64,000 nt of DNA from Begonia masoniana. Taxonomy: Eukaryota > Streptophyta > Magnoliopsida > Cucurbitales > Begoniaceae. Location: positions 10,825,290 through 10,889,289 of the forward strand of contig CM039502.1 of the NCBI GenBank assembly GCA_022432975.1, written 5' to 3'. Below the pieces are notes generated by a model. That model did not search any database and was not told the origin of the DNA. It worked only from the letters and a program-made list of their open reading frames with translations. This document shows, one piece after another, positions 33,206 to 42,906 of the stretch. The number at the start of each line of letters is the position of its first letter. Position 1 is the first letter of the stretch. Position numbers and translations under genes: made by a program.

Positions 33206-36200
33206 TTAACTTTTCTCAAGCCGAATGAGACCTAACCTTATTCTTATATTATTGAAGGTCTTTTCATCCAACGGTTTTGTAAAGATGTCGGCCAATTGAT
33301 CTACAGAATTTACAAATTCTAAGGAGATATCACCTCTTAGAACATGCTCTCTTATGAAGTGATATCTGACATCAATATGCTTGGTTCTAGAATGCTGAAT
33401 AGGATTTTTAGAAATGTTGATAGCACTGGTGTTATCACACCGAATAAGAATCCTATCATAAAATAGATTATAATCTTCCAAAGTCTGTTTCATCCAAAGC
33501 ATTTGTACACAACAACTGCTTGCAGCAATATATTCACTCTCAGCAGTTGACAATGCAACATAATTCTGTTTCTTATAATACTAGGAGACTAAAGATTCAC
33601 CTAAGAACTCACAGGTGCCACTAGTGCTTTTTCTATCAACTAGACTACCTGCATAATCAGAATCTGAATATCCAATCAGATCAAAAGAGGTGCCCTTCGG
33701 ATACCATAATCCTAGGTCTGGTGTCCCACTTAAATATTTGAAAATCCTTTTGACAGCAGTTAAGTGAGATTCCTTAGGAGCAGCTTGAAATCTAGCACAA
33801 AGACAAACACTAAAGAGTATATCTGGCCTACTTGCAGTCAAATATAACAATGAACCAATCATACCACGATATTTTTTAATATCAACACTTATTCCTTTTT
33901 CATCTTTATCCAAATTAGTTGTGGTACTCATAGGAGTCTTAGAAGACTTGACAGATTCTAAACCAAATTTCTTTAGAAGTTCCATGATGTATTTTTCTTG
34001 ACAGAAGAAAATTCCATCAGAAGATTGACTAATCTGGAAACCTAGGAAGAATTTTAACTCCCCCATCATACTCATTTCAAATTCACTTTGCATGAGGGAG
34101 GAAAATTCATTACACATTGTGACATTAGTTGATCCAAAAATAATGTCATCGACATAAATCTGAACCAACAGAATGTCTTCCTTCTTTTGCATGGTAAACA
34201 GAGTTGAGTCGGTGTTACCCTTTTTGAAATTCCTTTCCTCAAGGATGTTCCTCAATCTATCATACCAAGCTCTAGGAGCCTGCTTAAGTCCATAAAGGGC
34301 CTTCTTAAGTCTATACACATAATCATGTTTAGCATAGTCTTCAAATCCTAAGGGCTGCTCTACATAAACTTCTTCCTGAATATAACCATTTAAGAAAGCA
34401 CTCTTTACATCCATTTTGAAGAGTGAGAAGTTTTTGTAGCACGCATAGGCTAAGAGCATTCTAATTGATTCTAGTCTAGCAACAGGTGCAAAGGTTTCCT
34501 CAAAATCTATTCCTTCTTCTTGATTGTAACCTTTAGCAACTAATCTGACTTTGTTTCTTACCACAATCCCATTTTCATCCAATTTGTTCTTGTAAACCCA
34601 CTTAGTTCCAATAATGGGATGATCTTTAGGCCGGGGAACAAGTTCTCATACCTTGCTCCTTTCAAATTGATTTAGCTCCTCTTGCATAGCTAAAATCCAA
34701 TTGTCATCACTCTCGGCCTCTTCAAACTTCCTAGGCTCTATTTGAGAAATAAATGCCACATTGGCAAAGAGATTCCTAAGAGAGGATCTAGTCTTAACTC
34801 CTAATGAAGGATCACCTAAGACTTCATCTATAGGATAGTTTTTAACATATTTCCAATCTCTAGGAAGAGCAAGATTTTCATCCTTGACAGGAATAATGTC
34901 TAGAGAAGTAGAAGAGAGTTATAAAGATTTTTCTACTTGAAGGGGATCAGAGGGCTTTTCAAAGGAAAAAGAGTCCAGATGATTTTCCAAAGTGTCATTC
35001 TCATCCACATTAATTGTGGGTTGAGGGGACTCATCAAAGTTGACATGAACTGATTCTTCTAGAACTAGAGTTCTCTTATTGAATACTCTATATGCTTTAC
35101 TGGTAAGGGAATAACCAAGAAAAATTCCAAGATCAGATTTGAAATCGAATTTTCCTAAGTTATCCTTGGTGTTGAGAATGAAGCATTTACTACCAAAGGC
35201 TCTAAAGTACTTAACAGAAGAAGTTTTTTCACTCCAGAGCTCATATGGAGTTTTCTCAAGAATAGGTCTTATTGAGACCCGATTAAGCACATAACAGGCT
35301 GTTGCAACAGCTTCAGCCCAGAAGTATTTAGGAAGAGAATTCTCATTGAGCATAGTCCGAGCTAGCTCTTAAAGAGACCTATTTTTCCTCTCAACAACAC
35401 CATTTTGCTGAGGGGTTCTAGGGGAGGAAAAATTGTGTTCAATTCCATGCTTGAGACACAAGAGTTCAAATCTCTCATTCTCAAACTCTCCACCATGATC
35501 ACTCCGAATAGCAATAATGGTGAGCTCCTTTTCATTTTGAACTCTTTTCCTAAAGCTAGAGAAAGTGTCAAAAGTCTCATCCTTAGACTTCAAAAAATGT
35601 ACCCAAGTGAATCTAGAGAAGTCATCAACAATAACAAAGGCATAGAATTTGCCTCCTAGGCTGGCTATATTAGAAGGACCGAAAAGGTCCATGTGAAGGA
35701 GTTGGAGAGGCTTTGAAGAAGAAATTGCATTCTTAGATGCAAAAGAACTTTTGATCTGCTTACCCATTTGGCAGGCTTCACAGACCTTATCATTCTCAAA
35801 GGATATCTTAGGAATCCCTCTAACTAAATTATCCTTAGTAATCTTAGCTAAGGTATCCATTCCTACATGTCCTAATCTCTTATGTCAAGTCCAGCTATCA
35901 TTAGAGGAATTAACAGCAAAACATTTCTCATTATCACAAACAATATTATCTAAGTCAATGATATAGATATTCTCTTTCCTAAAACCAGTAAAGAGAACTT
36001 TGCAATTGGTTATATCCTTAATTATACAGGAATTTTTCTTGAAAACTACTTTATAACCCTCATCACATAATTGACTGATGCTTAGTAGGTTATATTTTAG
36101 ACCTTCAACTAACAGAACATTTTCTATAATGAAGTTATTAGGATTACCTATATTGCTGATGCCAACAATTTTGCCCTTTTGGTTTCCACCAAAAGTTACG

Positions 36201-36286
36201 TTTCCTTTCTTCTTGTTGACAACAGCAAATATGGATGCATCTCCAGTCATGTGCCTAGAACAGCCACTGTCCAGGTACCACTGATT
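33206..36286 (-). pseudogene. Copia pol pseudogene (protease, integrase, RT, RNase H)
   Basis: Domain order on minus: protease with a DSG active site near 36265-36280, GAG-pre-integrase, and integrase at 35860-35369 with its DDE catalytic residues visible in HMDLFGP, IRSDHGGEF and VVERKNR. The integrase C-terminal part follows (35353-34919). Reverse transcriptase is at 34582-33800, with [15 protein letters not shown] and the YVDDI catalytic motif. RNase H ends at 33206 with the ADIFTKPL tail. In-frame stops or shifts occur at about 35885, 35360, 34900-34600 and 33580, so no complete polyprotein can be made. The pol frame differs from the gag frame at the junction near 36320. Confidence 0.88.
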
Positions 36287-36321
36287 CCTTATTGGAGACG
36301 CATCATCCTACAAAATAGAGA

Positions 36322-37911
36322 TCAAGTAGTCTTCTTAGGTACCCAAATCTTTTGGGTCCTAGCGTTAGTCTTGGTTCCTTTAGGAACCCACTGTAGTTTA
36401 CCATTTGATCTCTTATTAGATTTTAAAGGACATTCATAAGATTTATGTTCTACTTCATTGCATACATGACAAGTGGTAGATTTGACAAAGTAATTCTTGT
36501 AAACTTTCTTTTTACTAGATTTATCATAACCTATTCCTGCTCTGTCAAAATTTACTCTCTGTTTACCTAATAACATCTTATATAACTTGTTGCCATTAGT
36601 AAATTTCAAAATAATATTATTTAAATCCTCATTTCTGCTTTTAAGTTCATTTATTTCTTTTTTCTGCATATTACACTCGTTAGCATGCAAGTCAACTTCT
36701 TTAGCATGCTTCTCTACTAAACCTGCGTTTTCTCTTTTCAACAAGTTATATTTACTTTTAAGCATACTAAATTGCTTAACCAAGTCATTAAAAGCGTCAA
36801 TTAGTTCTCCTTCTTCATTATCACTTTCACTATCACTTAAAATACTTGAAGAAGAAGTACTAACATTTTCCTCGTGTGCCATGAAGCACAGATTTGCAAC
36901 TTCCTCATCTTCTGAAGAGGAGGTGTCCCCTTCACTGTCATCCCAAGTGACCTTCATAGCCTTCTTCTTGAACTTCTTGGGATTCTTAGCATGTGGACAG
37001 TCGGCCTTCATGTGCCCCGGCTTTCCACACCCAAAACAAGTGATTTCCTTCTCCTTTTGTGGTTTCTCGACCTTAGGAAATCTTCTTCCTTGCATTCTTT
37101 TTCTCTGGAGGAATTTGCTGAACCTCCTTGTAATGAGGGCAATGTCATCATCTTCCTCTTCTTCCTCAGATTCATCTTGTTTGCTAGAGGAAGCCTTAAG
37201 AGCTATATCCTTCTTTTTACTGATCTCCTTTTCTTTGAGATCTTCCTTGTCATTGGCTCTCATGGTTATCTTATGAGTCATCAGTGAGCCAATGAGCTCT
37301 TCAAGTTTGAGAGCTTTGAGATCCTTTGCTTCTTGAATTGCAGTCACCTTTGGCTGCCAGCTTCTTGGAAGACATCTGAAGATCTTCCTGACCTGTTCTT
37401 CACTAGAATAAGATTTACCAAGAGCTTTCAAACCATTAGTTATGTTAGTAAATCTTGTAAACATGAAAGAGACAGACTCATCCTTAGGCATAGAAAACAA
37501 TTCATACTTTTGTATGAGCATATTCAGTTTGCTCTCCTTCACCTGATTTGTGCCTTCGTGTGTGACCTCTAATAGGTGCCAAATCTCTTGGGCACTCTCA
37601 CACCCTTGTACTCTATTGAATTCGTCTATATTCAGAGCACAGTACAGGGTGTTTATAGCCTTGGCATTTAGGCTCAAGTTCTTTTTGTCTGTTTCATTTA
37701 GTTCATGTGAAGCTTTGGGGATCCTAACACCATTCTCTGTTTTAAAAGCAGCGTATGGACCATTTTCTATGTTATTCCATAATTCATAGTCCACAGCTTG
37801 AACATATATTCTCATTCTAGACTTCCAATATACATAATCATTACCATCAAAGAACGGAGGTCTAGTGGTAGGCTGGCCTTCTACTTGTGTAGAGTTTGTG
37901 TTAAATGCCAT
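36322..37911 (-). CDS. Copia gag protein (529 aa, intact frame)
   Basis: Capsid/nucleocapsid protein. Residues 1-200 are the retrotransposon gag (UBN2-like) domain, with PPFFDGNDYVYWKSRM at the N-terminus and WHLLEVTHEGTNQVK in the middle. An acidic stretch (DESEEEEEDDD) follows, then a CCHC knuckle CFGCGKPGHMKADC. Next comes a Ser/Asp/Glu-rich segment and a coiled coil (FNDLVKQFSMLKSKYNLLKREN). A second knuckle-like CHVCNEVEHKSYEC has Glu where the conserved Gly of a standard knuckle would be. The C-terminus is basic with WVPKG and WVPKK. Length and layout fit Sirevirus gag. The frame is complete even though pol is broken. The ATG at 37911 lies 52 bp downstream of the primer site. Confidence 0.88.
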   Translation of the reverse strand: MAFNTNSTQVEGQPTTRPPFFDGNDYVYWKSRMRIYVQAVDYELWNNIENGPYAAFKTENGVRIPKASHELNETDKKNLSLNAKAINTLYCALNIDEFNRVQGCESAQEIWHLLEVTHEGTNQVKESKLNMLIQKYELFSMPKDESVSFMFTRFTNITNGLKALGKSYSSEEQVRKIFRCLPRSWQPKVTAIQEAKDLKALKLEELIGSLMTHKITMRANDKEDLKEKEISKKKDIALKASSSKQDESEEEEEDDDIALITRRFSKFLQRKRMQGRRFPKVEKPQKEKEITCFGCGKPGHMKADCPHAKNPKKFKKKAMKVTWDDSEGDTSSSEDEEVANLCFMAHEENVSTSSSSILSDSESDNEEGELIDAFNDLVKQFSMLKSKYNLLKRENAGLVEKHAKEVDLHANECNMQKKEINELKSRNEDLNNIILKFTNGNKLYKMLLGKQRVNFDRAGIGYDKSSKKKVYKNYFVKSTTCHVCNEVEHKSYECPLKSNKRSNGKLQWVPKGTKTNARTQKIWVPKKTT

Positions 37912-37962
37912 GGTAAATGTCTCACTAAGTATTCAAATACAACTTAGACAATGATTAACCTC

Positions 37963-37974
37963 GCTCTGATACTA
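37963..37974 (-). promoter_or_regulatory. Primer binding site of the Copia element (initiator Met tRNA type)
   Basis: On minus, TAGTATCAGAGC lies 2 bp downstream of the 5' LTR end. It differs by one base from the TGGTATCAGAGC complement of the plant initiator methionine tRNA 3' end, the usual primer for this lineage. Confidence 0.8.
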
Positions 37975-37976
37975 AT

Positions 37977-39363
37977 TGTAGGATCGAGATTGTCTAAGAG
38001 GCGGGTGAATTAGACCTTTTAAAAATTATTAATCTAACAGCAAACCAACACAACAATAAAAATAACAGAGAGAGAGAGAGAAAAACCAACACAAGAGTTT
38101 TTACGTGGTTCGGCTCAACCCAGCCTACATCCACGCTTCAAGGTTCACCCCTTGAAGATCCTTAACCTTCTCCTCTCGAGAATAAACAGATCAGAATTTC
38201 GGGCTCCGATCAACTGCCTTTTACAGATCTGGATTGAACTTGACAGACGTCAATCCACTACCTTTCTGGTTTTACAAGTTTGAATGAATGAATACAACAA
38301 ACTACAAACTCTCAAATCAAATTCTCAAGTTTAGGAATCGAGAGATGTAGTTGAGGAATACAGAGTATGATTAATCGCAAGTTAAGGCTCAAGAATAAAA
38401 TTTGCAAAAGTTGTTCATTCGTGCTCTAACCTTGGCTTAAATACTCTGTCTTCAAATCGGCTCTTGACTTCAATGCTCCTTATCCAATAATGGAAACTTT
38501 GTTACCGTTAGAGCAGCTTTCGTACAAATACAGGTAGCCGTTGCTTTCTGAAAGCGCAAGTCGCCCGACGCCATTAATGTTCTGGACTTTAAGCTTCTGG
38601 GCGAGGTAAACTGTAGCTTTTGCGGTATATTTAAAATCTGGCGGAAGGCAATGTTGTTTTAGTCTTGAACCGCCATCGGTGGATGCAACTTCAAAATGTT
38701 GAACCGGCATAGGATGATGAATCTTTACACGCTGAACCGGTGTCGGATGATGCATCTTTAAAACGCTGAACCGGCATCGGATGAGAAAGCGCTATCCTGC
38801 TAAACGGTATCGGATGATGAAGCTTTTATCTCATCCGCCTTTGTCGTCTAGCGAGCGGTGGAGTTCTTCTTCGAAGTCATCTGCCTTTGTCGTTTAGCAA
38901 GCGGTGGAGTTCTTCATTTCTCTCATCCGCCTTTGTCGTTTAGTGACCGGTGGACTTCTTCATTTCTCTCATCCGCCTTTGTCGTTTAGCGAGCGGTGGA
39001 GTTCTTCATTTCTCTCATCCGCCTTTGTCGTTTAGTGACCGGTGGACTTCTTCATTTCTCTCACCCGCCTTTGTCCGTTAGCGAGCGGTAGAGTTCTTCA
39101 TTTCTCTCATCCGCCTTTGTCGTTTAGTGACCGGTGGACATAGTCATTTTAAAACAGATTCCAGACCGATTATACTATTTAGCCCTGTACACTTAATCAT
39201 ATTCATTAGATAACTAAAATACCATTTCCAAGGGCATTTCCAATAGATTAAAATCCTTGCATAAATCATAATTCTCATTTAATAAACATAATCAAATTAC
39301 ATATTTAACATTCAAATACATCATCAAAAACTTAGTTAGAGTTAAACACTAATTAAGTCAACA
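37977..39363 (-). repeat. 5' LTR of the Copia element (1387 bp)
   Basis: On minus it starts TGTTGACTTAATTAGTG and ends GATCCTACA, directly before the primer site. It has AT-rich outer DNA, then a repeat-rich middle (38640-39140), then a promoter/leader part. Its first 540 bases match 63456-64000 in opposite orientation, which defines the outer boundary independently. Confidence 0.85.
38640..39140. repeat. Minisatellite inside the Copia LTR
   Basis: About seven units of roughly 45 bp (CATCCGCCTTTGTCGTTTAG plus GCGGTGGAGTTCTTCATTTC) run from about 38830 to 39140. They alternate between GCGAGCGGTGGAG and GTGACCGGTGGAC versions, so the array looks like a higher-order dimer. A second family (GAACCGGCATCGGATGATGA, four to five units) occupies 38670-38830. 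Confidence 0.85.
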
Positions 39364-41521
39364 AATACTTCCTCTCGGGTTTCATCAATTTGAACAGTAG
39401 GGGTCGATAACTCATTTCGGCAGACAACACTTGCCTCTGCCCAAACTACCGAAGAAAAATCGGTCGACGTCCTAGACTCTCTGGAATTCATTTCCTTCTA
39501 ATCGGTCGATGTCAACACTGACTAAAATCGGTCGATGTAGCTTAATTGAAAATTTCTCGAAAGGTCTCTAATATGCTGGGGTCGACAACCCTGACCAATT
39601 CACACTTAAAATCGGTCGGCGTAGCCCCTGCCAGAACACTTAACTTAAATTTATACAAGGGGCTCCAATATGCTAGGGTCGACAACCCCGACCGATTCAC
39701 TTTTACTAAATGGTCGATACTCTCGACCGAACACTTTTACTAAATGGTCGATGCCCACGACCGAACATCCATTTTTCTTTTTTGAAAACTTAACAGAAAC
39801 GATTTCACTAATCGGTCGACGTCTTTGACTCCAAAACACTTGACGTTTCACACACTTAGCAATTCACACTCATATAACCCTTCCAGTATACATCCAAGAT
39901 TTGAAAGCATCCACGTCAACGCATCAAACTCTAATCTATTTCATCAGAGATCGAATGCACACAACTGAAGCTAACAAATTCACCCCCCCCAAAAGTAAAC
40001 CCATCTATTAAATCATCCAGAAAGCATCAAAACCCAAATATCCTCAATCCAGTCACCAAGCACCCTAAAATGAGTTATCTATACATTTCTTTCTAGTTAA
40101 TCACCCATCAGCCCGACATAAACCCAAAACCTCAAAATACTTGACCATCTACTCCCACGGGTCAGATTTTACACCGAATGCTCACCGCACTTCCACGGGC
40201 ACCCTTTCTCCACCTGTTTATGCCTTGGGTGGAGGAACATCATCCTCACTTGTTTCAAATTCACCTACACCATAAAGATACCTATGGGATAAATCTTAGT
40301 AAATTCTACGTAAATGATAATGCATGAACATGTATATGCCATTTTTTATGAATTCAATCCATCTCATTTCATTTTCAATACATAACATTCTTTGGTTATC
40401 GAAGCATATCACTCGGCAGATGGATAGGGCACGTCAAGCGGTTAGATAGTCAGCACCATCTGAAGGGAGGGAAACCCGCTCACCACAGAACGCCAGGTCT
40501 GAACCTCATTCCGATAACCACCATGCATAGGGTTGTTTACTTGATACTTTACTTGCATTTCTTACATTTTCATTTTCGTGAAATCAATGCGTAAACCTAT
40601 TTTTCATGTCAATTTATAAAACGATGATGCATGGACAATTAAATGCATAACATAAACACAAAGCACGTGTATACCATCAAAACAACACAAAGGCATAACC
40701 TATTAAACAACTAAACCTACGCTGTCCATCCAAAGCATATAAAACAGTCATTACACCAAACATCCTCAACAACCAAACACGACATATGGTGTAGGCCTAT
40801 CACCTACAATAAGTCACGAGAACTTACTTCGGATCCTTAGCGCACTGAGCTCTATCCGTGAGCTTTGTTCACCTAAGCCAATTTACAATACACGGCATTA
40901 AAACTGAGCCTAACCAATTGAACTCCATTAATTCTATTTAACTATCTTTCATAATCATATATACCTCCATTATCATTCAACAATTCGATAACTAACGATT
41001 TCTAACTTCACTCAGCAATTTTTCGTCAAAAACCCTAACGAAACCCTAACCGATTAACAACTCTAAAACCCGGAAACTAACTTCCAAAACATTAGAAACT
41101 TATTTAGAGCTGTGATTGCGGAAGAAAACAGAGAGAAAACGGTTGATCGGAGGATCGATCGACGATCGTGAGAAGGAACGTTGTGGGAGAGCAAGAAAAT
41201 CACCAAAGGGGGTTTTGCTCTCTGGAAGGAATTTTGCAGAATGAAAACCGTGGGAGGGGGGAAGGGGTTTTATTTCTGTTTTAAAACTTCGACTTCCAAA
41301 TTTACAAGTTTGTCCCTCTACTAGATTTTCCACATAATTCACTATTTCGCCTAGCGATTTGGTTTCTCCAGAATTTTCTTATTACTCCAATTATCCCAAT
41401 TTATTCCTAGGGTTCTAATAAAACTTCTCGTTTGTAAAACGGACTTAATTTACTATATTTACGAATATAACTTTAAACTACGAAAAGTCCAAAAACTCGT
41501 AATACCGGGTGTTACAGTTCT

Positions 41522-41693
41522 AGAACGACCCTCCCGATGTGGGAGATCGGCCCCCTGATGTATGAGAACGGAGAAGCTGATAGGGTTTAATTCGAACGTT
41601 TTTTATACTTTGATGTTTAGAGTGTTCGGAAATTTACTTAAAGGTGGTTTTTGTTTAATACCTCATACTTTGGGGTTTAAATTGAATATTACT
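41522..41693 (-). repeat. Right terminal inverted repeat of MULE-2, outer part
   Basis: Reverse complement of 18464-18640: GAGATCGGCCCCCTGATGTA, GAACGTTTTTTATACTTTGA, GGAAATTTACTTAAAGGTGG, ending TTTAAATTGAATATTAC. It continues the inner repeat across solo LTR B2. Confidence 0.8.
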
Positions 41694-41699
41694 CTAAAC

Positions 41700-42115
41700 T
41701 GAATTTAAAGTATTTTTTTAACAAAATCACCCTTAAAAGTATAATTTTATTAACAAATTGGCCTATGGCAGGCCCCCCGAGAAAGGCCCCCATTCTAAAT
41801 CCAGTGCTTTATGAAGCACGAAATTGGGCGGCGTGAGAGGGAGGGGTCGATTTTGTAATGCCGGTGGACGGAGAGGGTTAGGGTTTCACAATTTTGTGCA
41901 AGTGGGAGAAGAGAATATGAGATTGTTCATTATATGTTATCAGGGAATGTGCACCCTTTCTTGTAGAGCGGCTCCACGGTCAAGTGCTTCATAAAGCACT
42001 GGATCGAGGATGGGAGGCGATTCTTGGAGACTAGAGGGTTGACATGGGACGATTTGTTAGTAAAATCATACTTTAAATGGGACTTTGTTAACAAAAATAT
42101 AAAGTCGAATTTGTC
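41700..42115. mobile_element. Small fold-back (MITE-like) element
   Basis: The left arm (about 41700-41765) and right arm (about 42050-42115) are inverted copies. TTAACAAAATCACCCTTAAA and ATAATTTTATTAACAAATT on the left correspond to reverse complements of AAATGGGACTTTGTTAA and GATTTGTTAGTAAAATCAT on the right. Inside are two copies of a palindrome-like GTGCTTTATGAAGCAC / GTGCTTCATAAAGCAC. No coding capacity and no clear target duplication. It abuts the MULE-2 end. Confidence 0.65.
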
Positions 42116-42906
42116 AATCACTCCATCCTTCGGGTTAAATTTGACAACTACCCTTGTTTTGATACACTCACACCAGACATTAACAATTAAATCTTTTGCA
42201 CTGTTCAGCAGTGATTAATCATTGATAATCCTTCGAATTATGGCTTCGCTTGTTACAGCCATTGTAAATATCTTAGGTTCTGGAACAACAAAAAGCGAGG
42301 GCGACGGCGAACCGAGTGGAGGAAAGTCTAGTACACTATAATGGAGTTCTTAAGCTCAAATATGAGAAGAGAGATTTTCCTTTTGATAAGGATGATAGAT
42401 GTTCATCTCCTTGGAATTGGGAGTTGTCAATCTATTAGAAACAGAGAATCGTTTGAGATTGCAAAGAACAACCTTCAATTTCATCTCTGCACGTTTTTAA
42501 ATTTGTTCAAACCGAGGAGCGATGGAAGTAAGCTGGAGTTGTTGACAATGACTCGAAGAAGTGATTTATATGCGCACGAAGGCTGAGTCGACGGCGAATT
42601 GAACTTCTCTGAGAGATTTTGTTTGTTTTCAGTTTTTAGATAGAAATTTGAGTGGCCAGCAGACAGAATCATCTAAAACGGCGGGCCCATTCCAACGACG
42701 TTCCGACTAGTTTCTTCTGTTCCCCATTTTCGGTCATCTCGACTTCTGTTTTTCAATCTCTCTATCTCACTTCAATATCATCTGGGTTTCCTTCCATAGC
42801 TATTTCCTCGATTGGGTTTTGTCCACTTCCTTGAATATTTCATCGTTTCTGCTTTACTCTCTTTCAGTTTTTGAAATCAGTGAATTCTTGATAATCCCGC
42901 CTAAGA
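42116..42906. other. Non-coding flank upstream of the starch synthase pseudogene
   Basis: No gene I can support. A short frame from 42241 (starting MASLVTAIVNILGSG) stops after 34 codons, and several short frames follow without recognisable domains. The segment 42700-42906 is pyrimidine-rich and could be the old promoter and leader. Confidence 0.45.

Larger units (their letters stand above)
30930..39363 (-). mobile_element. Sirevirus-like Copia retrotransposon, 3' end deleted
   Basis: Read on minus: 5' LTR (39363-37977), a methionine-tRNA type primer site, gag (37911-36322), pol in pieces (36286-33206), then a third ORF on the same strand (32894-31128). The long gag with two CCHC knuckles and a coiled coil, and the extra ORF after RNase H, point to the Sirevirus (SIRE/Maximus) lineage. 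The 3' LTR is absent: sequence passes straight from the end of ORF3 into solo LTR B2 near 30930. With pol broken and one LTR lost, it cannot transpose. Confidence 0.85.
30903..41516 (-). mobile_element. Solo LTR, copy B2, split by a Copia element
   Basis: Left end TGTAACGTCTCGTAAATTT at 30903, right end AATACCGGGTGTTACA at 41516, bounded by the direct duplication GTTCT (30898-30902 and 41517-41521). Only about 25 bp of the left part remain before Copia sequence begins; LTR sequence resumes at 39364 at the point equivalent to about 27384 in B1. Roughly 180 bp of the LTR are therefore missing. From 39364 to 41516 it aligns throughout with B1. Confidence 0.82.
18464..41693 (-). mobile_element. 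MULE-2: long-TIR MuDR-like element, heavily nested
   Basis: The ends are long inverted repeats: 18464-18830 matches, in reverse complement, 41522-41693 joined to 30690-30902. Inside are an accessory gene on + (21900-25490) and a MuDR-type transposase on - (30600-25767). Four solo LTRs sit inside, each with TG...CA ends and a 5-bp duplication. They are at 19018-21467 (GTTTA), 22928-25362 (GTAGA), 27179-29714 (ATTCT) and 30903-41516 (GTTCT; itself carrying a Copia element). Removing them and one copy of each duplication leaves about 5.2 kb, similar to the remnant MULE-1. The strand given is that of the transposase. I could not identify a convincing 9-bp MULE target duplication, so the outer limits are good to perhaps 10-20 bp. 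Confidence 0.8.

Noticed and set aside
36587..37276. A 229-aa Ser/Leu/Phe-rich plus-strand ORF
   Set aside because: It is the antisense of the acidic and Ser-rich part of the Copia gag gene.
42241..42345. A 34-codon ORF starting MASLVTAIVNILGSG followed by KLKYEKRDFPFDK-like sequence
   Set aside because: It stops early and I cannot match it to a family; support is too weak to call a gene or pseudogene.
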